In this document: in pieces, positions 16,072 to 22,896 of the stretch
How positions within the stretch are numbered: position 1 is the first letter of the stretch
Layout of the letters: the number at the start of each line of letters is the position of its first letter
Source: Candidatus Methanocorpusculum equi
Lineage (GTDB): Archaea; Halobacteriota; Methanomicrobia; Methanomicrobiales; Methanocorpusculaceae
Direction of reading: 5' to 3'
Assembly (NCBI GenBank): GCA_018065685.1
Contig: JAGHSU010000142.1
Span: forward strand, 1-26,564
Length of the DNA: 26,564 nt
Made by a program: the position numbers and the translations under genes
Notes under the pieces: generated by a model
The model's input: the letters and a program-made list of their open reading frames with translations, nothing else
The model's database searches: none
Told to the model about the DNA's origin: nothing

Positions 16072-16391
16072 AGTAACTATTCAGCCCATATTCTTTATCA
16101 TCCTGTAACAGAGGTGCGGGTGCTTGTGTCGTGGTTGTAACTTATGTGCGGTGTTGTCACCAAAAACGCGAATCTACGCGAATCGAAATAACGCGAATCG
16201 CGAGCCTATTCACCCGCGCTTAGCCCCGCTTAAGCCGCATGCCCTTCGGGCCTGCTCCAACTTCGAGCCTGCGGCTCTCGTCAATCGCGGGGCGCGGGCG
16301 GCTCGCTGGAGAGATTTATTTATCCTCTATTCAACACCCACACCTCAGTTACAGGACGATAAAAAATAGGGGCTGAATTGTTCCGAAAAAA
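16066..16391. mobile_element. Repeat element C: MITE-like sequence with long imperfect inverted ends
   Basis: This fills the 350-bp convergent gap between mptD and ilvE. The left end at 16079-16122 and the right end at 16335-16378 are inverted repeats, matching at 39 of 44 positions by my count, starting ATTCAGCCC. Partial match continues outward to a six-base T-run on each side, 16066-16071 and the A-run 16386-16391. The inside shares copy A: AACGCGAATCTACGCGAATC at 16165-16184 and a hairpin core at 16200-16306 with arms GCGAGCC and GGCTCGC. Compared with copy A the core holds about 50 extra bases carrying small hairpins (GCCCTTCGGGC; GAGCCTGCGGCTC). No transposase and no clear target duplication is visible, so mobility is inferred. 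Confidence 0.7.
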
Positions 16392-16402
16392 TAAGTGAAT
16401 AT

Positions 16403-17266
16403 TTAGTATTCTGTTCCAGTGGTCTGCGTCTCTTCCTGGAATCCCTTGAGGAGCTGCTTGTAGACCTCTCCCGGCTTTCCGGTTCCGATAACTCTTCCGT
16501 CGACTTTTACCACCGGGCAGAGTTCTGCCATTGTTCCGGAGCACATGACCTCGTCTGCGGTGTATAAGTCATAGAGACCGACATCGGTGATTTCGACTTT
16601 AATACCCAGCTTTGCCGCGACCTCGAGAATGACCATGCGGGAGATTCCCTTTAAGTTGTTTAAGGTGTGCGGGGTGTACATTACGCCGTTTTTGATGAGA
16701 TAGATGTTGTCGCCGGAGCCTTCCGCGACTTTTCCGGTGTGGTCGAGGAAGATTGCCTCGTCTCCGCCCTTGTAGTTTGCCTCAATTTTTCCCAGAATGT
16801 TATTCAGGTAGTTTAAGGACTTGACATTCGGCGGCAGGGAGTCTGCTGCGTTTCTTCTGACACAGACGGTGACTGCTGCAATTCCTGTCTCATAGAGGTC
16901 ACCGTACATTGCTGCAACCGGGGCTGCCGAGCAGATGATAGTTGGTTTCGGGCAGGACTTCGGGTCCATTCCCATCGACCCTCTTCCGCGGGTGATGATT
17001 GGTCTGATGTAGGCTGCTTTCAGATCGTTTTTACGGAGGGTTTCTTTGATGATTTCAGTCATCTCATCTTTGGTGATTCCCGGGTTCAGGTCAATGGCTT
17101 TTGCCGAATCGAACAGTCTGTCAACATGTTCCTGCAGTCTGAAAACTCTTCCATTGTAGGCACGGATGCCTTCAAAGACACCATCACCGTACAGGAATCC
17201 GTGATCGAAGATGGATACGGATGCTTCCTCTTCGGGTACAAATTTTCCGTTAATATAAACTAACAT
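16403..17266 (-). CDS. ilvE: Branched-chain amino acid aminotransferase
   Basis: IlvE is a fold-type IV PLP aminotransferase that makes leucine, isoleucine and valine from their 2-oxoacids. The 287-aa protein has [20 protein letters not shown] at the N-terminus, [33 protein letters not shown], the Schiff-base motif [19 protein letters not shown] with Lys149, and [13 protein letters not shown] and [14 protein letters not shown] for cofactor phosphate and substrate. The length is normal. A D-amino-acid or aminodeoxychorismate role is less likely given these motifs. It appears leaderless: a TATA box lies about 27 bases before the ATG with no ribosome-binding site between. Confidence 0.92.
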   Translation of the reverse strand: MLVYINGKFVPEEEASVSIFDHGFLYGDGVFEGIRAYNGRVFRLQEHVDRLFDSAKAIDLNPGITKDEMTEIIKETLRKNDLKAAYIRPIITRGRGSMGMDPKSCPKPTIICSAAPVAAMYGDLYETGIAAVTVCVRRNAADSLPPNVKSLNYLNNILGKIEANYKGGDEAIFLDHTGKVAEGSGDNIYLIKNGVMYTPHTLNNLKGISRMVILEVAAKLGIKVEITDVGLYDLYTADEVMCSGTMAELCPVVKVDGRVIGTGKPGEVYKQLLKGFQEETQTTGTEY

Positions 17267-17288
17267 GCTAATATCATTCGACTTTTAA

Positions 17289-17296
17289 GGATATAG
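17289..17296 (-). promoter_or_regulatory. TATA box of ilvE, probably leaderless
   Basis: The minus strand reads CTATATCC about 27 bases before the ilvE ATG at 17266. The predicted transcription start falls at or beside the ATG. No GGTG- or GGAG-like site lies between. Confidence 0.5.
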
Positions 17297-17397
17297 ATGT
17301 TTTTATGAATTCCGGACACACGAGGAGCTGAGAGCAAACATCGGGAAAAATAGGGCAGAATCAGGGGAATGTAACAGATTCAGGGATTTAAAACGTT

Positions 17398-17407
17398 AAA
17401 AAAAAAA
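17398..17407 (-). terminator. Poly-T terminator of the aldolase gene
   Basis: Ten A residues on the plus strand are a ten-base T-run on the minus strand, three bases after the aldolase TAA. This separates the aldolase transcript from ilvE downstream. Confidence 0.65.
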
Positions 17408-17409
17408 GA

Positions 17410-18315
17410 TTATCCGCGGAGGATTGCTTTTGCCTCTTCGAGGCTTTTATCTTCCACGGTTATTGCATAGATTGCATTACAGAACTTTACGGCGTCCGCA
17501 AGGGCCTTCTGGTGAATGTTTCTGCCCGTTGCATTTCCGGATGCGCCGCCGATGTGAATCTGGTTATAGAGTTCTTCGAGGAACTTCTCTTCAGACGTGG
17601 CAGAACCTCCCGCACAGACGAGTTTGGTTCTTCCTGCCGCTTTTACTGCCTCCTGAAGGAGTGCGGCATCAGATTTTCCGTCCTTTTTGGGAGCGTTCAC
17701 TTTCACAAAGTCAGAACCGAGACATGCCGCACATCCTGCAGCGCCTGCGATTAAATGCGGGTCCTTCTCATCTTTTACCGCCTTTCCGCGGGGGTAAATC
17801 CAGAGAACGGTGACCATTCCGTGGAAGTGTGCATCATTGATGAGTTCTGCTGCTTCGGTGAGCATCTCTGCCTCGTTTTCACTTCCAAGGTAGATTGTGT
17901 AGCCGACTGCGGGGATTTTTATGTGGTACTCTTCAGCGATGTCTGCTATCTGTGCAACCGTCCAGAGCTGGCGGGAGGAGGGGTCTTTCTGGGAGACTCC
18001 CACAAGATGCGTCTTTGAGTTCATCTTGACGAGATAGGGGATATCAGGGTAGTCCATTGCGTAGCGTGCAAGAAGGCCTAACTGGACCGCAAGCACGCCC
18101 ACCTTTCCCTGTGAGGCAATCCTGAACAGGTGTTCAGGGTCTGCATCGTCTGCAGGGATTCCTGCTCCGCAGAAGTCGTCATTTAAGTGTTCCATCTTCT
18201 GGTCGCCTGCAAAAAGCATGAGGCGGCCTGAACCATTCGTTATCAGGTTGTAATTTTCGATGTAGGTCTCGCGCATAGCAGACGGTACATCGAGCGGTAC
18301 TTTCACATCAGCCAT
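17410..18315 (-). CDS. Class I fructose-bisphosphate aldolase-type enzyme (FbaB/DhnA family)
   Basis: This 301-aa Schiff-base aldolase belongs to the archaeal FbaB/DhnA (DeoC-like) barrel family. It probably acts as fructose-1,6-bisphosphate aldolase in gluconeogenesis. Visible features are LMLFAGDQKMEHLND near residue 32, VLWIYPRGKAVKDEKDPHLI near residue 170, the probable Schiff-base Lys205 in GSDFVKVNAPK, the CAGGSATSEEKFL phosphate region, and GGASGNATGRNIHQ near residue 260. The family also contains the about 270-aa ADTH synthase of the alternative shikimate route. This protein differs from that form as I recall it, but the substrate cannot be settled here. It is transcribed from its own promoter, divergent from queD. 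Confidence 0.82.
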   Translation of the reverse strand: MADVKVPLDVPSAMRETYIENYNLITNGSGRLMLFAGDQKMEHLNDDFCGAGIPADDADPEHLFRIASQGKVGVLAVQLGLLARYAMDYPDIPYLVKMNSKTHLVGVSQKDPSSRQLWTVAQIADIAEEYHIKIPAVGYTIYLGSENEAEMLTEAAELINDAHFHGMVTVLWIYPRGKAVKDEKDPHLIAGAAGCAACLGSDFVKVNAPKKDGKSDAALLQEAVKAAGRTKLVCAGGSATSEEKFLEELYNQIHIGGASGNATGRNIHQKALADAVKFCNAIYAITVEDKSLEEAKAILRG

Positions 18316-18343
18316 AGATACTTAATCATTTGGTTTCCACACC

Positions 18344-18350
18344 TATATAC
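18344..18350 (-). promoter_or_regulatory. TATA box of the aldolase gene
   Basis: The minus strand reads GTATATAGG about 32 bases before the ATG at 18315. The predicted transcription start is near 18322, giving a leader of only a few bases. Confidence 0.55.
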
Positions 18351-18392
18351 CTTGTTAAAGAAGAATGAAGATCATGTCATATATTTTATCCC

Positions 18393-18448
18393 ATACCTTA
18401 CCACATACCTTACCACATACCTTACCACATACCTTACCACATACCTTA
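18393..18448. repeat. 12-bp tandem repeat array upstream of queD
   Basis: The unit ATACCTTACCAC repeats perfectly and without spacers at 18393, 18405, 18417 and 18429, followed by a partial unit ATACCTTA at 18441-18448. The array lies between the divergent aldolase and queD promoters. The last partial unit turns into TTATAC, which sits where a queD TATA box is expected. It has no CRISPR-like spacers. Confidence 0.95.
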
Positions 18449-18452
18449 TACT
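18445..18452 (+). promoter_or_regulatory. Likely TATA box of queDEC, inside the end of the tandem array
   Basis: CTTATACT lies about 30 bases before the queD ATG at 18479, predicting a near-leaderless transcript. It is created by the divergent end of the last repeat unit. An alternative AT-rich box (CATATATTTTAT, 18378-18389) lies upstream of the array. Confidence 0.45.
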
Positions 18453-18478
18453 CTCTCACGAACAATACATAAGATAAA

Positions 18479-18883
18479 ATGCCCATAACAATCTACAAGG
18501 AAACCCACTTTGACGCTGCCCACCGCTCAATGCACTATGACGGGAAATGCTCACGCCTTCACGGACACCGCTGGTCAGTCGAGGTCTGGATGACCGGTGA
18601 AATCAATGAAAAAACAAAAATCCTCATCGACTATAATATCATAAAAAATATCATAGACGTGTTCGACCACCAGATAATCCTGAACAGGGAAGACCCGCTG
18701 GTATCTGCCGTCTCTCCCTTTCAGACACCGGTTACAACCGACGGAGACCCCACAAGCGAACTGCTCGCAGAAGACATCAGAGAGAGACTCAACAGATACT
18801 GCAAAGAAAACGCATCAGACGTCCTGGTCAGTAAAATCCGCGTCTGGGAGTCGGAGGGCTGCTTTGCAGAGGTCGGGGAATGA
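18479..18883 (+). CDS. queD: 6-carboxy-5,6,7,8-tetrahydropterin synthase
   Basis: QueD converts dihydroneopterin triphosphate to 6-carboxytetrahydropterin, the first dedicated step to preQ0. In archaea preQ0 is the precursor of archaeosine in tRNA. The 134-aa protein has ETHFDAAHRS with zinc ligand His15, and KCSRLHGHRW with catalytic Cys24 and zinc ligands His28 and His30. The Cys-x3-His-Gly-His spacing is the QueD type rather than eukaryotic PTPS. DHQIIL near residue 62 and VWESEGC near residue 122 supply the remaining conserved His and Glu. It overlaps queE by an ATGA. Confidence 0.94.
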   Translation: MPITIYKETHFDAAHRSMHYDGKCSRLHGHRWSVEVWMTGEINEKTKILIDYNIIKNIIDVFDHQIILNREDPLVSAVSPFQTPVTTDGDPTSELLAEDIRERLNRYCKENASDVLVSKIRVWESEGCFAEVGE

Positions 18884-19491
18884 ACGTAACAGAAACATTT
18901 GTAAGTCTGCAGGGCGAAGGAAAACATCAGGGAAAGCCCTGCTTCTTTCTCCGGCTTTCCGGCTGCAACCTTCGCTGTGCCTGGTGCGACACAACGTATG
19001 CTTTTGAAAAAGGAACAGAGCGTTCTATCGAAGATATCATAAAAGAAATCTCGGAATCGAAAGTCAGATATGTCTGCATAACAGGCGGCGAACCGCTCCT
19101 GCAGAAAAATGAACTGCTCCCGCTTCTTACTATCCTCAGCGCCGCAGAGATAGCAGTTGATATCGAAACCAACGGTACAATCGGATTTACCGATGTGCAG
19201 CCGTCCGCATCCGTATGTATGGATGTCAAGTGTCCCTCATCGGGAGAGATGAGTGACCTTTCCCTCTTAAACGACTTAACGGAAAACGACAGCGTCAAGT
19301 TTGTCATAGGGGATGAGGCAGACTACATCTACATGGTCCACGTGCTTGCCTCATACAAAAATCTCCGTGCAGAAATCTTTGTAACACCCGTTTACGGAAC
19401 GGACACAAAGTGGCTTGTTGAAACCATCATCAAAGAACATCTTCCGGTCAGATTCCAGATTCAGCTCCATAAACTGGAGGGGATTCAATGA
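18880..19491 (+). CDS. queE: 7-carboxy-7-deazaguanine synthase (radical SAM)
   Basis: QueE rearranges 6-carboxytetrahydropterin to 7-carboxy-7-deazaguanine using S-adenosylmethionine and a 4Fe-4S cluster. The 203-aa protein starts [19 protein letters not shown], then the radical SAM motif CNLRCAWC (Cys29, Cys33, Cys36). [11 protein letters not shown] near residue 66 is the SAM-binding GGE motif, and ETNGT near residue 95 is typical. The length is at the short end for the family. It overlaps queD and queC by 4 bases each. Confidence 0.94.
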   Translation: MNVTETFVSLQGEGKHQGKPCFFLRLSGCNLRCAWCDTTYAFEKGTERSIEDIIKEISESKVRYVCITGGEPLLQKNELLPLLTILSAAEIAVDIETNGTIGFTDVQPSASVCMDVKCPSSGEMSDLSLLNDLTENDSVKFVIGDEADYIYMVHVLASYKNLRAEIFVTPVYGTDTKWLVETIIKEHLPVRFQIQLHKLEGIQ

Positions 19492-20159
19492 AAGCAGTAT
19501 GTCTCTTATCCGGCGGGATGGACTCAACAACCCTCGCTTACACCGCAAAAGACATGGGCTATGACATCCTGGCTCTCCACGTCAACTACGGGCAGCGGAC
19601 CGAAAAAAAGGAACTTGAATGCGCAAAAAAAATCGCGGACCGTCTGGGTGCTCTGGAGTTCATTGAGATTAACCTGGACTACTTCACCAAATTCGGTGCA
19701 AGCAGTCTGACTGACTTCAGCATTCCGGTGGAAAAAGGCGCCCTGGGCCGTGTGGAGCAGCCAAACACCTATGTTCCTTTCAGAAACGGAAACCTCATCG
19801 CAATCGCGGCATCATTCTGCGAAGCAAAGGGAGGAGATGCGGTCTTTATCGGTGTGCAGTCAGGCGACCACACCGGGTATCCCGACTGTACGCCGGAGTT
19901 CATCTCCGCGATGCAGAATGTCATAAACATCGGAACACAGACTGAGAAAAAGATTCAGCTCCTGACACCGTTTGTCCGGATGAATAAAACAGAGATTCTT
20001 CAAGAGGGACTGAGACTCCATGTCCCGTATGAGGACACCTGGTCATGCTACTCGGAAAATGAGGAGTCCTGCGGTGTGTGCTCATCGTGTCTGTCGCGGC
20101 TGAAGGCGTTTGCGGATCTGGGGATGGAGGATCCGATTGCGTACAAAAAGAAGGAATAA
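19488..20159 (+). CDS. queC: 7-cyano-7-deazaguanine (preQ0) synthase
   Basis: QueC uses ATP and ammonia to turn 7-carboxy-7-deazaguanine into preQ0, which archaeal TGT inserts into tRNA at position 15. The 223-aa protein has the PP-loop motif [13 protein letters not shown] (residues 6-18), [48 protein letters not shown], and a zinc cluster of four cysteines in [19 protein letters not shown]. The length is normal. It ends the queDEC operon; a weak T-run follows at 20173-20177. Confidence 0.96.
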   Translation: MKAVCLLSGGMDSTTLAYTAKDMGYDILALHVNYGQRTEKKELECAKKIADRLGALEFIEINLDYFTKFGASSLTDFSIPVEKGALGRVEQPNTYVPFRNGNLIAIAASFCEAKGGDAVFIGVQSGDHTGYPDCTPEFISAMQNVINIGTQTEKKIQLLTPFVRMNKTEILQEGLRLHVPYEDTWSCYSENEESCGVCSSCLSRLKAFADLGMEDPIAYKKKE

Positions 20160-20172
20160 AACAAACTATTAA

Positions 20173-20203
20173 TTTTTAAACCAAAACCACCCGGCAGAAA
20201 AAA
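20173..20203. terminator. Weak convergent T-runs between queC and cofD
   Basis: TTTTT at 20173-20177 serves the plus strand after queC. AAAAAA at 20198-20203 is a T-run on the minus strand after cofD. The 71-bp convergent gap has no gene and does not carry the hairpin repeat found in the two larger convergent gaps. Confidence 0.35.
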
Positions 20204-20230
20204 GAAGGGATAAAACAGCCGCCCAAAAAC

Positions 20231-21145
20231 TCACCGCCTTGGAAAGAGAGACAAAATATCCCACGCCAGCGATTCCGCCTTTTTCACATTCGTCATCATC
20301 GTATCGAGCCGCACAGCCCCCGGAACATCAATCTCCGTATCCCGGACATCCTGAATAAACACATCGGCAACATCCGAGTAGACCTGAAAAGTTCCAAGAG
20401 ATGTTGGTTCATACCCCCAGGCAGTCATAAGTGCTGCGGCAGGTCCGCTTACGGGGCGCCGTCCGATGAAAGGACTCACTGCCGCCGTGAACTGTTTCCG
20501 GAGCGCCTCGCGGATGCCGGAACACTCAAGGATAGGACCTATGCTTGTAACCGGATTCGAAGGGCCTATAATAACCCCGTCGCTTTCCTCAATCGCGGAA
20601 ATCGCCTCCGGAGAGGCGGCCGGGACTGCGCCATCGGCCGCCTTTCTGACGATTCCTTTGATCGGGACATTCCCGCGTTTTCCGACCCAGTACTCCTGAT
20701 AATGCATAAGCGTCCCATCCTCTGTTACCACATACGTCGTAATCTCCTGATCAGACATCGGAATGATCCGGGCGGAAATCCCGTATGCATCGGTAATCTT
20801 TCTGACAGCATCAGTAAGACGCAGCCCGGCATCCAGATACGCAGTCCGTGCGATATTCGTTGCCCGGTCCTGTTCACCAAGCGGCAGAGGCTCCTTATAC
20901 CCGAGGCGCTCCATAGCATGATACGTGTGCATCGTATCCCCCTTAATCCCCCACCACGTATCCGTGTTTAAGAGCCCGGCAAAAAGATAAGTCACCGTAT
21001 CAATATCAGGGCAGACATAATGTCCTGACATCCTCAAATCCTCTCCTGTATTCACAATGACCGAGAGTTCATTGTCGCGAAGAATCTGCCGCAGACCGCG
21101 CAGAAGTTTCGGCGTTCCCGTTCCGCCGGATAATACAGTAATCAT
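20231..21145 (-). CDS. cofD: 2-phospho-L-lactate transferase (F420 biosynthesis)
   Basis: CofD joins the activated phospholactyl (or related) moiety to 7,8-didemethyl-8-hydroxy-5-deazariboflavin to give F420-0. F420 is the deazaflavin electron carrier of methanogenesis. The 304-aa protein has the nucleotide-binding N-terminus MITVLSGGTGTPKLLRG, NTGEDLRMSGHYVCPDIDTV near residue 32, TDTWWGIKGDT, LGEQDRATNIARTAYL, and VIIGPSNPVTSIGPIL near residue 200. These motifs and the length are typical of the family. It is transcribed alone, with a TATA-like box about 29 bases before the ATG. Confidence 0.95.
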   Translation of the reverse strand: MITVLSGGTGTPKLLRGLRQILRDNELSVIVNTGEDLRMSGHYVCPDIDTVTYLFAGLLNTDTWWGIKGDTMHTYHAMERLGYKEPLPLGEQDRATNIARTAYLDAGLRLTDAVRKITDAYGISARIIPMSDQEITTYVVTEDGTLMHYQEYWVGKRGNVPIKGIVRKAADGAVPAASPEAISAIEESDGVIIGPSNPVTSIGPILECSGIREALRKQFTAAVSPFIGRRPVSGPAAALMTAWGYEPTSLGTFQVYSDVADVFIQDVRDTEIDVPGAVRLDTMMTNVKKAESLAWDILSLFPRR

Positions 21146-21170
21146 ATAATCTTGTTGTATCTCACAGTAG

Positions 21171-21176
21171 TTAAAG
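21171..21176 (-). promoter_or_regulatory. Possible TATA box of cofD
   Basis: The minus strand reads ACTTTAACT centred about 29 bases before the cofD ATG. It would give a leaderless or very short-leader transcript. No ribosome-binding site is visible. Confidence 0.35.
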
Positions 21177-21210
21177 TATGAGGTTTGATAGGGAATAAAG
21201 GGGACGAATA

Positions 21211-21240
21211 AGAAATAAAAAAAGTTGGTGTGAGTACACC
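21211..21240 (-). terminator. Stem-loop and T-run after the coiled-coil gene
   Basis: On the minus strand, three bases after the coiled-coil gene stop, GGTGT and ACACC form a 5-bp stem with a 4-base loop. A T-rich tract including seven T residues follows, 21223-21211. This resembles a bacterial intrinsic terminator. Confidence 0.55.
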
Positions 21241-21243
21241 TGC

Positions 21244-22134
21244 TTAAATCAGCTTTGAGCGCTGAAGTTTCAGCAGATCCTCAGTGGTGAGCTTTTCACC
21301 GCTCTTGAATGCATTGAAGATGCTCTCTGCTTCCTTGCGGGCAGATTTGTTCTCTTTGACTGTCTTTACCTTCTTCTGCTTGGTACGCATTCCGTTAATG
21401 ACTTTCTCATAGTCACGGAGCTGCTTCTGGCACTCAATGAACTTCTTGTGCTCAACATCGGCAGCTTCCTGTGTCTCAACAAACTGCTTGTGTTTTACAT
21501 CTGCACCCTCGCGTGACTTGTCAGCCTTTCTGTAGCACTCAACCATTAAGTCGTGGTGTTTCTGTGCGAGTTCAGCCTTTTCAGTCACTTCTGCGTGGAT
21601 TGCGGAAGCCTGCTTTCTGTATTCACGTGCTTCAATTAAACGGGAGCGAACTTCTTTGTTCTGCTCGTGCTCAACTTCCTGGTCCTTGAGATCGATTTTG
21701 AGCTGCTTGATCTTGTCAACAATCTCATTCTCTTTCTCTTTGGACATCGGTTCGGTCTGCTGCTTCTCTTCGAGCTGGTCAATCTGGCGCAGGATTTCCC
21801 GTGCGGAAGGTCTCTTCTCATGGGGTGCTGCAGGTGAGGGTGCTGCTGCTCCTCCCTGGGTTCCTCTGAGTGCTTCAACCTCGATGTGAAGTGCATTTGC
21901 CTTGTCGTTTAACTCGTTTCTCTTTTCCTTCAGAGACTGGACATCACGGTTTGCCTGGTCACGGAGGTCTTTGTTTTTCTGTGCCTCTTCGACATACTGG
22001 CGTGTTGCCATGTTCAGTTCATTTCTTTCCTTGGCGAACTGGCTTGCCTGAGCATTCAGTTCGTTACGTTTTGCTTTGTGTTCTTCAGCCTCTGCAGAAA
22101 GTGTTTTTTTCTTTTCGACAAGTTCTTCGGTCAA
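21244..22134 (-). CDS. Long coiled-coil protein (COG1340-like archaeal family)
   Basis: The protein is almost wholly charged heptad-like helix, with repeated KRNELN and ERNELN segments and stretches such as KHHDLMVECYRKADKSREGA. A low-complexity hinge with GGAAAPSPAAP lies near residue 97 of this start. The C-terminus SGEKLTTEDLLKLQRSKLI ends compactly. This matches the archaeal coiled-coil family COG1340, whose function is not established. I choose a TTG start at 22134 (296 aa). A likely TATA box (GTATACC, about 22188-22182) would start transcription near 22160, and AGGAAAGGT lies in the short leader. The upstream ATGs at 22179 and 22236 would precede the transcript and add a hydrophobic stretch unlike the rest. 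The start is uncertain. Confidence 0.75.
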   Translation of the reverse strand: MTEELVEKKKTLSAEAEEHKAKRNELNAQASQFAKERNELNMATRQYVEEAQKNKDLRDQANRDVQSLKEKRNELNDKANALHIEVEALRGTQGGAAAPSPAAPHEKRPSAREILRQIDQLEEKQQTEPMSKEKENEIVDKIKQLKIDLKDQEVEHEQNKEVRSRLIEAREYRKQASAIHAEVTEKAELAQKHHDLMVECYRKADKSREGADVKHKQFVETQEAADVEHKKFIECQKQLRDYEKVINGMRTKQKKVKTVKENKSARKEAESIFNAFKSGEKLTTEDLLKLQRSKLI

Positions 22135-22180
22135 CGTTCTTACCTTTCCTGTTAGTCGTCCGACGGACAGAAGATGCATA

Positions 22181-22189
22181 AGGTATACG
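22181..22189 (-). promoter_or_regulatory. Likely TATA box of the coiled-coil gene
   Basis: CGTATACCT on the minus strand predicts a transcription start near 22160. That start lies downstream of the two upstream ATG candidates and upstream of an AGGAAAGGT site and the TTG at 22134. Confidence 0.4.
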
Positions 22190-22262
22190 ATGCACAGATA
22201 ATGAAATACGGCTGTAAAAACAAACTCAGTTTTCAAATTTCATGTTCATCGTTCGTACCGGA

Positions 22263-22298
22263 TACATCTGTATCTCAAGCGTCTGCCTGTCAGATGTA
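22263..22298. repeat. 8-bp inverted repeat upstream of the coiled-coil gene
   Basis: TACATCTG at 22263-22270 and CAGATGTA at 22291-22298 are perfect complements separated by 20 bases. They lie about 80 bases upstream of the proposed TATA box, in the 352-bp gap between the coiled-coil gene start at 22134 and the next gene. This may be an operator or a small RNA stem. Apart from this, the promoter and the terminator at 22357-22396, I see nothing else in the gap. Confidence 0.5.
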
Positions 22299-22356
22299 CG
22301 ACTATCATTATTACATTGTTTTATTCTTACTTAAACATTGTTGTAAGTGCATCTGT

Positions 22357-22396
22357 AAAAAAGAAATAATGGCCGGGCGCAAAAGCGCAGCCGGGC
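22357..22396 (-). terminator. GC-rich hairpin followed by a T-rich tract
   Basis: On the minus strand a bulged GC-rich stem (GCCCGGCTGCGC and GCGCCCGGC around a TTTT loop) at 22396-22371 is followed by a T-rich tract, 22370-22357. It lies about 90 bases downstream of the DUF7123-type gene and is a plausible terminator for it. Confidence 0.5.
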
Positions 22397-22486
22397 TTTG
22401 TGATAAGTAGTGGTGTGATGGTGTGTACTGAGTTGGGGTGTGTATGAAAGGGAGAAAAGAAATCTCCTCCCGCGGAGTTTACCGGA

Positions 22487-22765
22487 TTACATCTCCGGGA
22501 CGGGTACTGCTCCGTCTGCCTTCTCTGTAACTCTCCACGTGGTGCTGTTTGAGTAGCTCCAGCGGGAGATTTCAAGCTCTTCACATATTTCGGAGAGGAT
22601 TGCCAGGTTTGTTCCGACCTCCTTGGAGGTCAGGCCTAAATCCTCAGCGATGTACTTCGCTTTGAAGAACCTTCCGCCTTTTGCGATGCCGGCTTTTAAG
22701 TAGCCGAGGATCTTCAACTGGGTGTCGTTTGTTTTTTCAACTAAGGATTGTTTGAGTCCGGTCAT
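22487..22765 (-). CDS. Small winged-helix protein, DUF7123-like
   Basis: This 92-aa protein resembles a small family of conserved archaeal winged-helix proteins (DUF7123 as I recall it). Visible features are QLKILGYLKAGIAKGGRFF, then KAKYIAEDLGLTSKEVGTNL as the helix-turn-helix part, and ELEISRWSYSNSTTWRVT as the wing. It may bind DNA, but its targets are unknown. The start is well supported: GAGAGGTAAG lies just before the ATG, and a TATA box (GCTATATATTC) lies about 40 bases upstream. It is transcribed on its own, as a T-rich tract ends the gene before it. Confidence 0.8.
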   Translation of the reverse strand: MTGLKQSLVEKTNDTQLKILGYLKAGIAKGGRFFKAKYIAEDLGLTSKEVGTNLAILSEICEELEISRWSYSNSTTWRVTEKADGAVPVPEM

Positions 22766-22800
22766 TTGACTTACCTCTCGTAAATGTTATACTCAATCGA

Positions 22801-22808
22801 ATATATAG
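22801..22808 (-). promoter_or_regulatory. TATA box of the DUF7123-like gene
   Basis: CTATATAT on the minus strand lies about 40 bases before the ATG, predicting a transcription start near 22778. The leader of about 13 bases includes the GAGAGGTAAG ribosome-binding site. Confidence 0.6.
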
Positions 22809-22874
22809 CTTTTCCTCATGTCCCATCCTGAATGTCCGGCAGGAACTGCTTAAACTATAATAGGTGAAATACTG

Positions 22875-22888
22875 AAAAATAGTAAAAA
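22875..22888 (-). terminator. T-rich tract after the DHH phosphoesterase gene
   Basis: Two five-base T-runs on the minus strand (22888-22884 and 22879-22875) begin nine bases after the stop codon. They likely end the DHH transcript. Confidence 0.5.
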
Positions 22889-22896
22889 GAAGGAGA

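Noticed and set aside
16066..16391. Complete insertion sequence
   Set aside because: No transposase frame is present; at most it is a non-autonomous or REP-like element.
17410..18315. ADTH synthase of the alternative shikimate pathway
   Set aside because: Same fold family, but this 301-aa form differs from the about 270-aa ADTH synthase as I recall it. Kept only as an alternative.
18393..18448. CRISPR array
   Set aside because: The units are 12 bp and directly abutting, with no spacers and no cas genes. It is a simple tandem repeat.
22134..22236. Membrane anchor on the coiled-coil protein
   Set aside because: The hydrophobic stretch lies over the probable promoter and upstream of a ribosome-binding-like site, so it is probably not translated.
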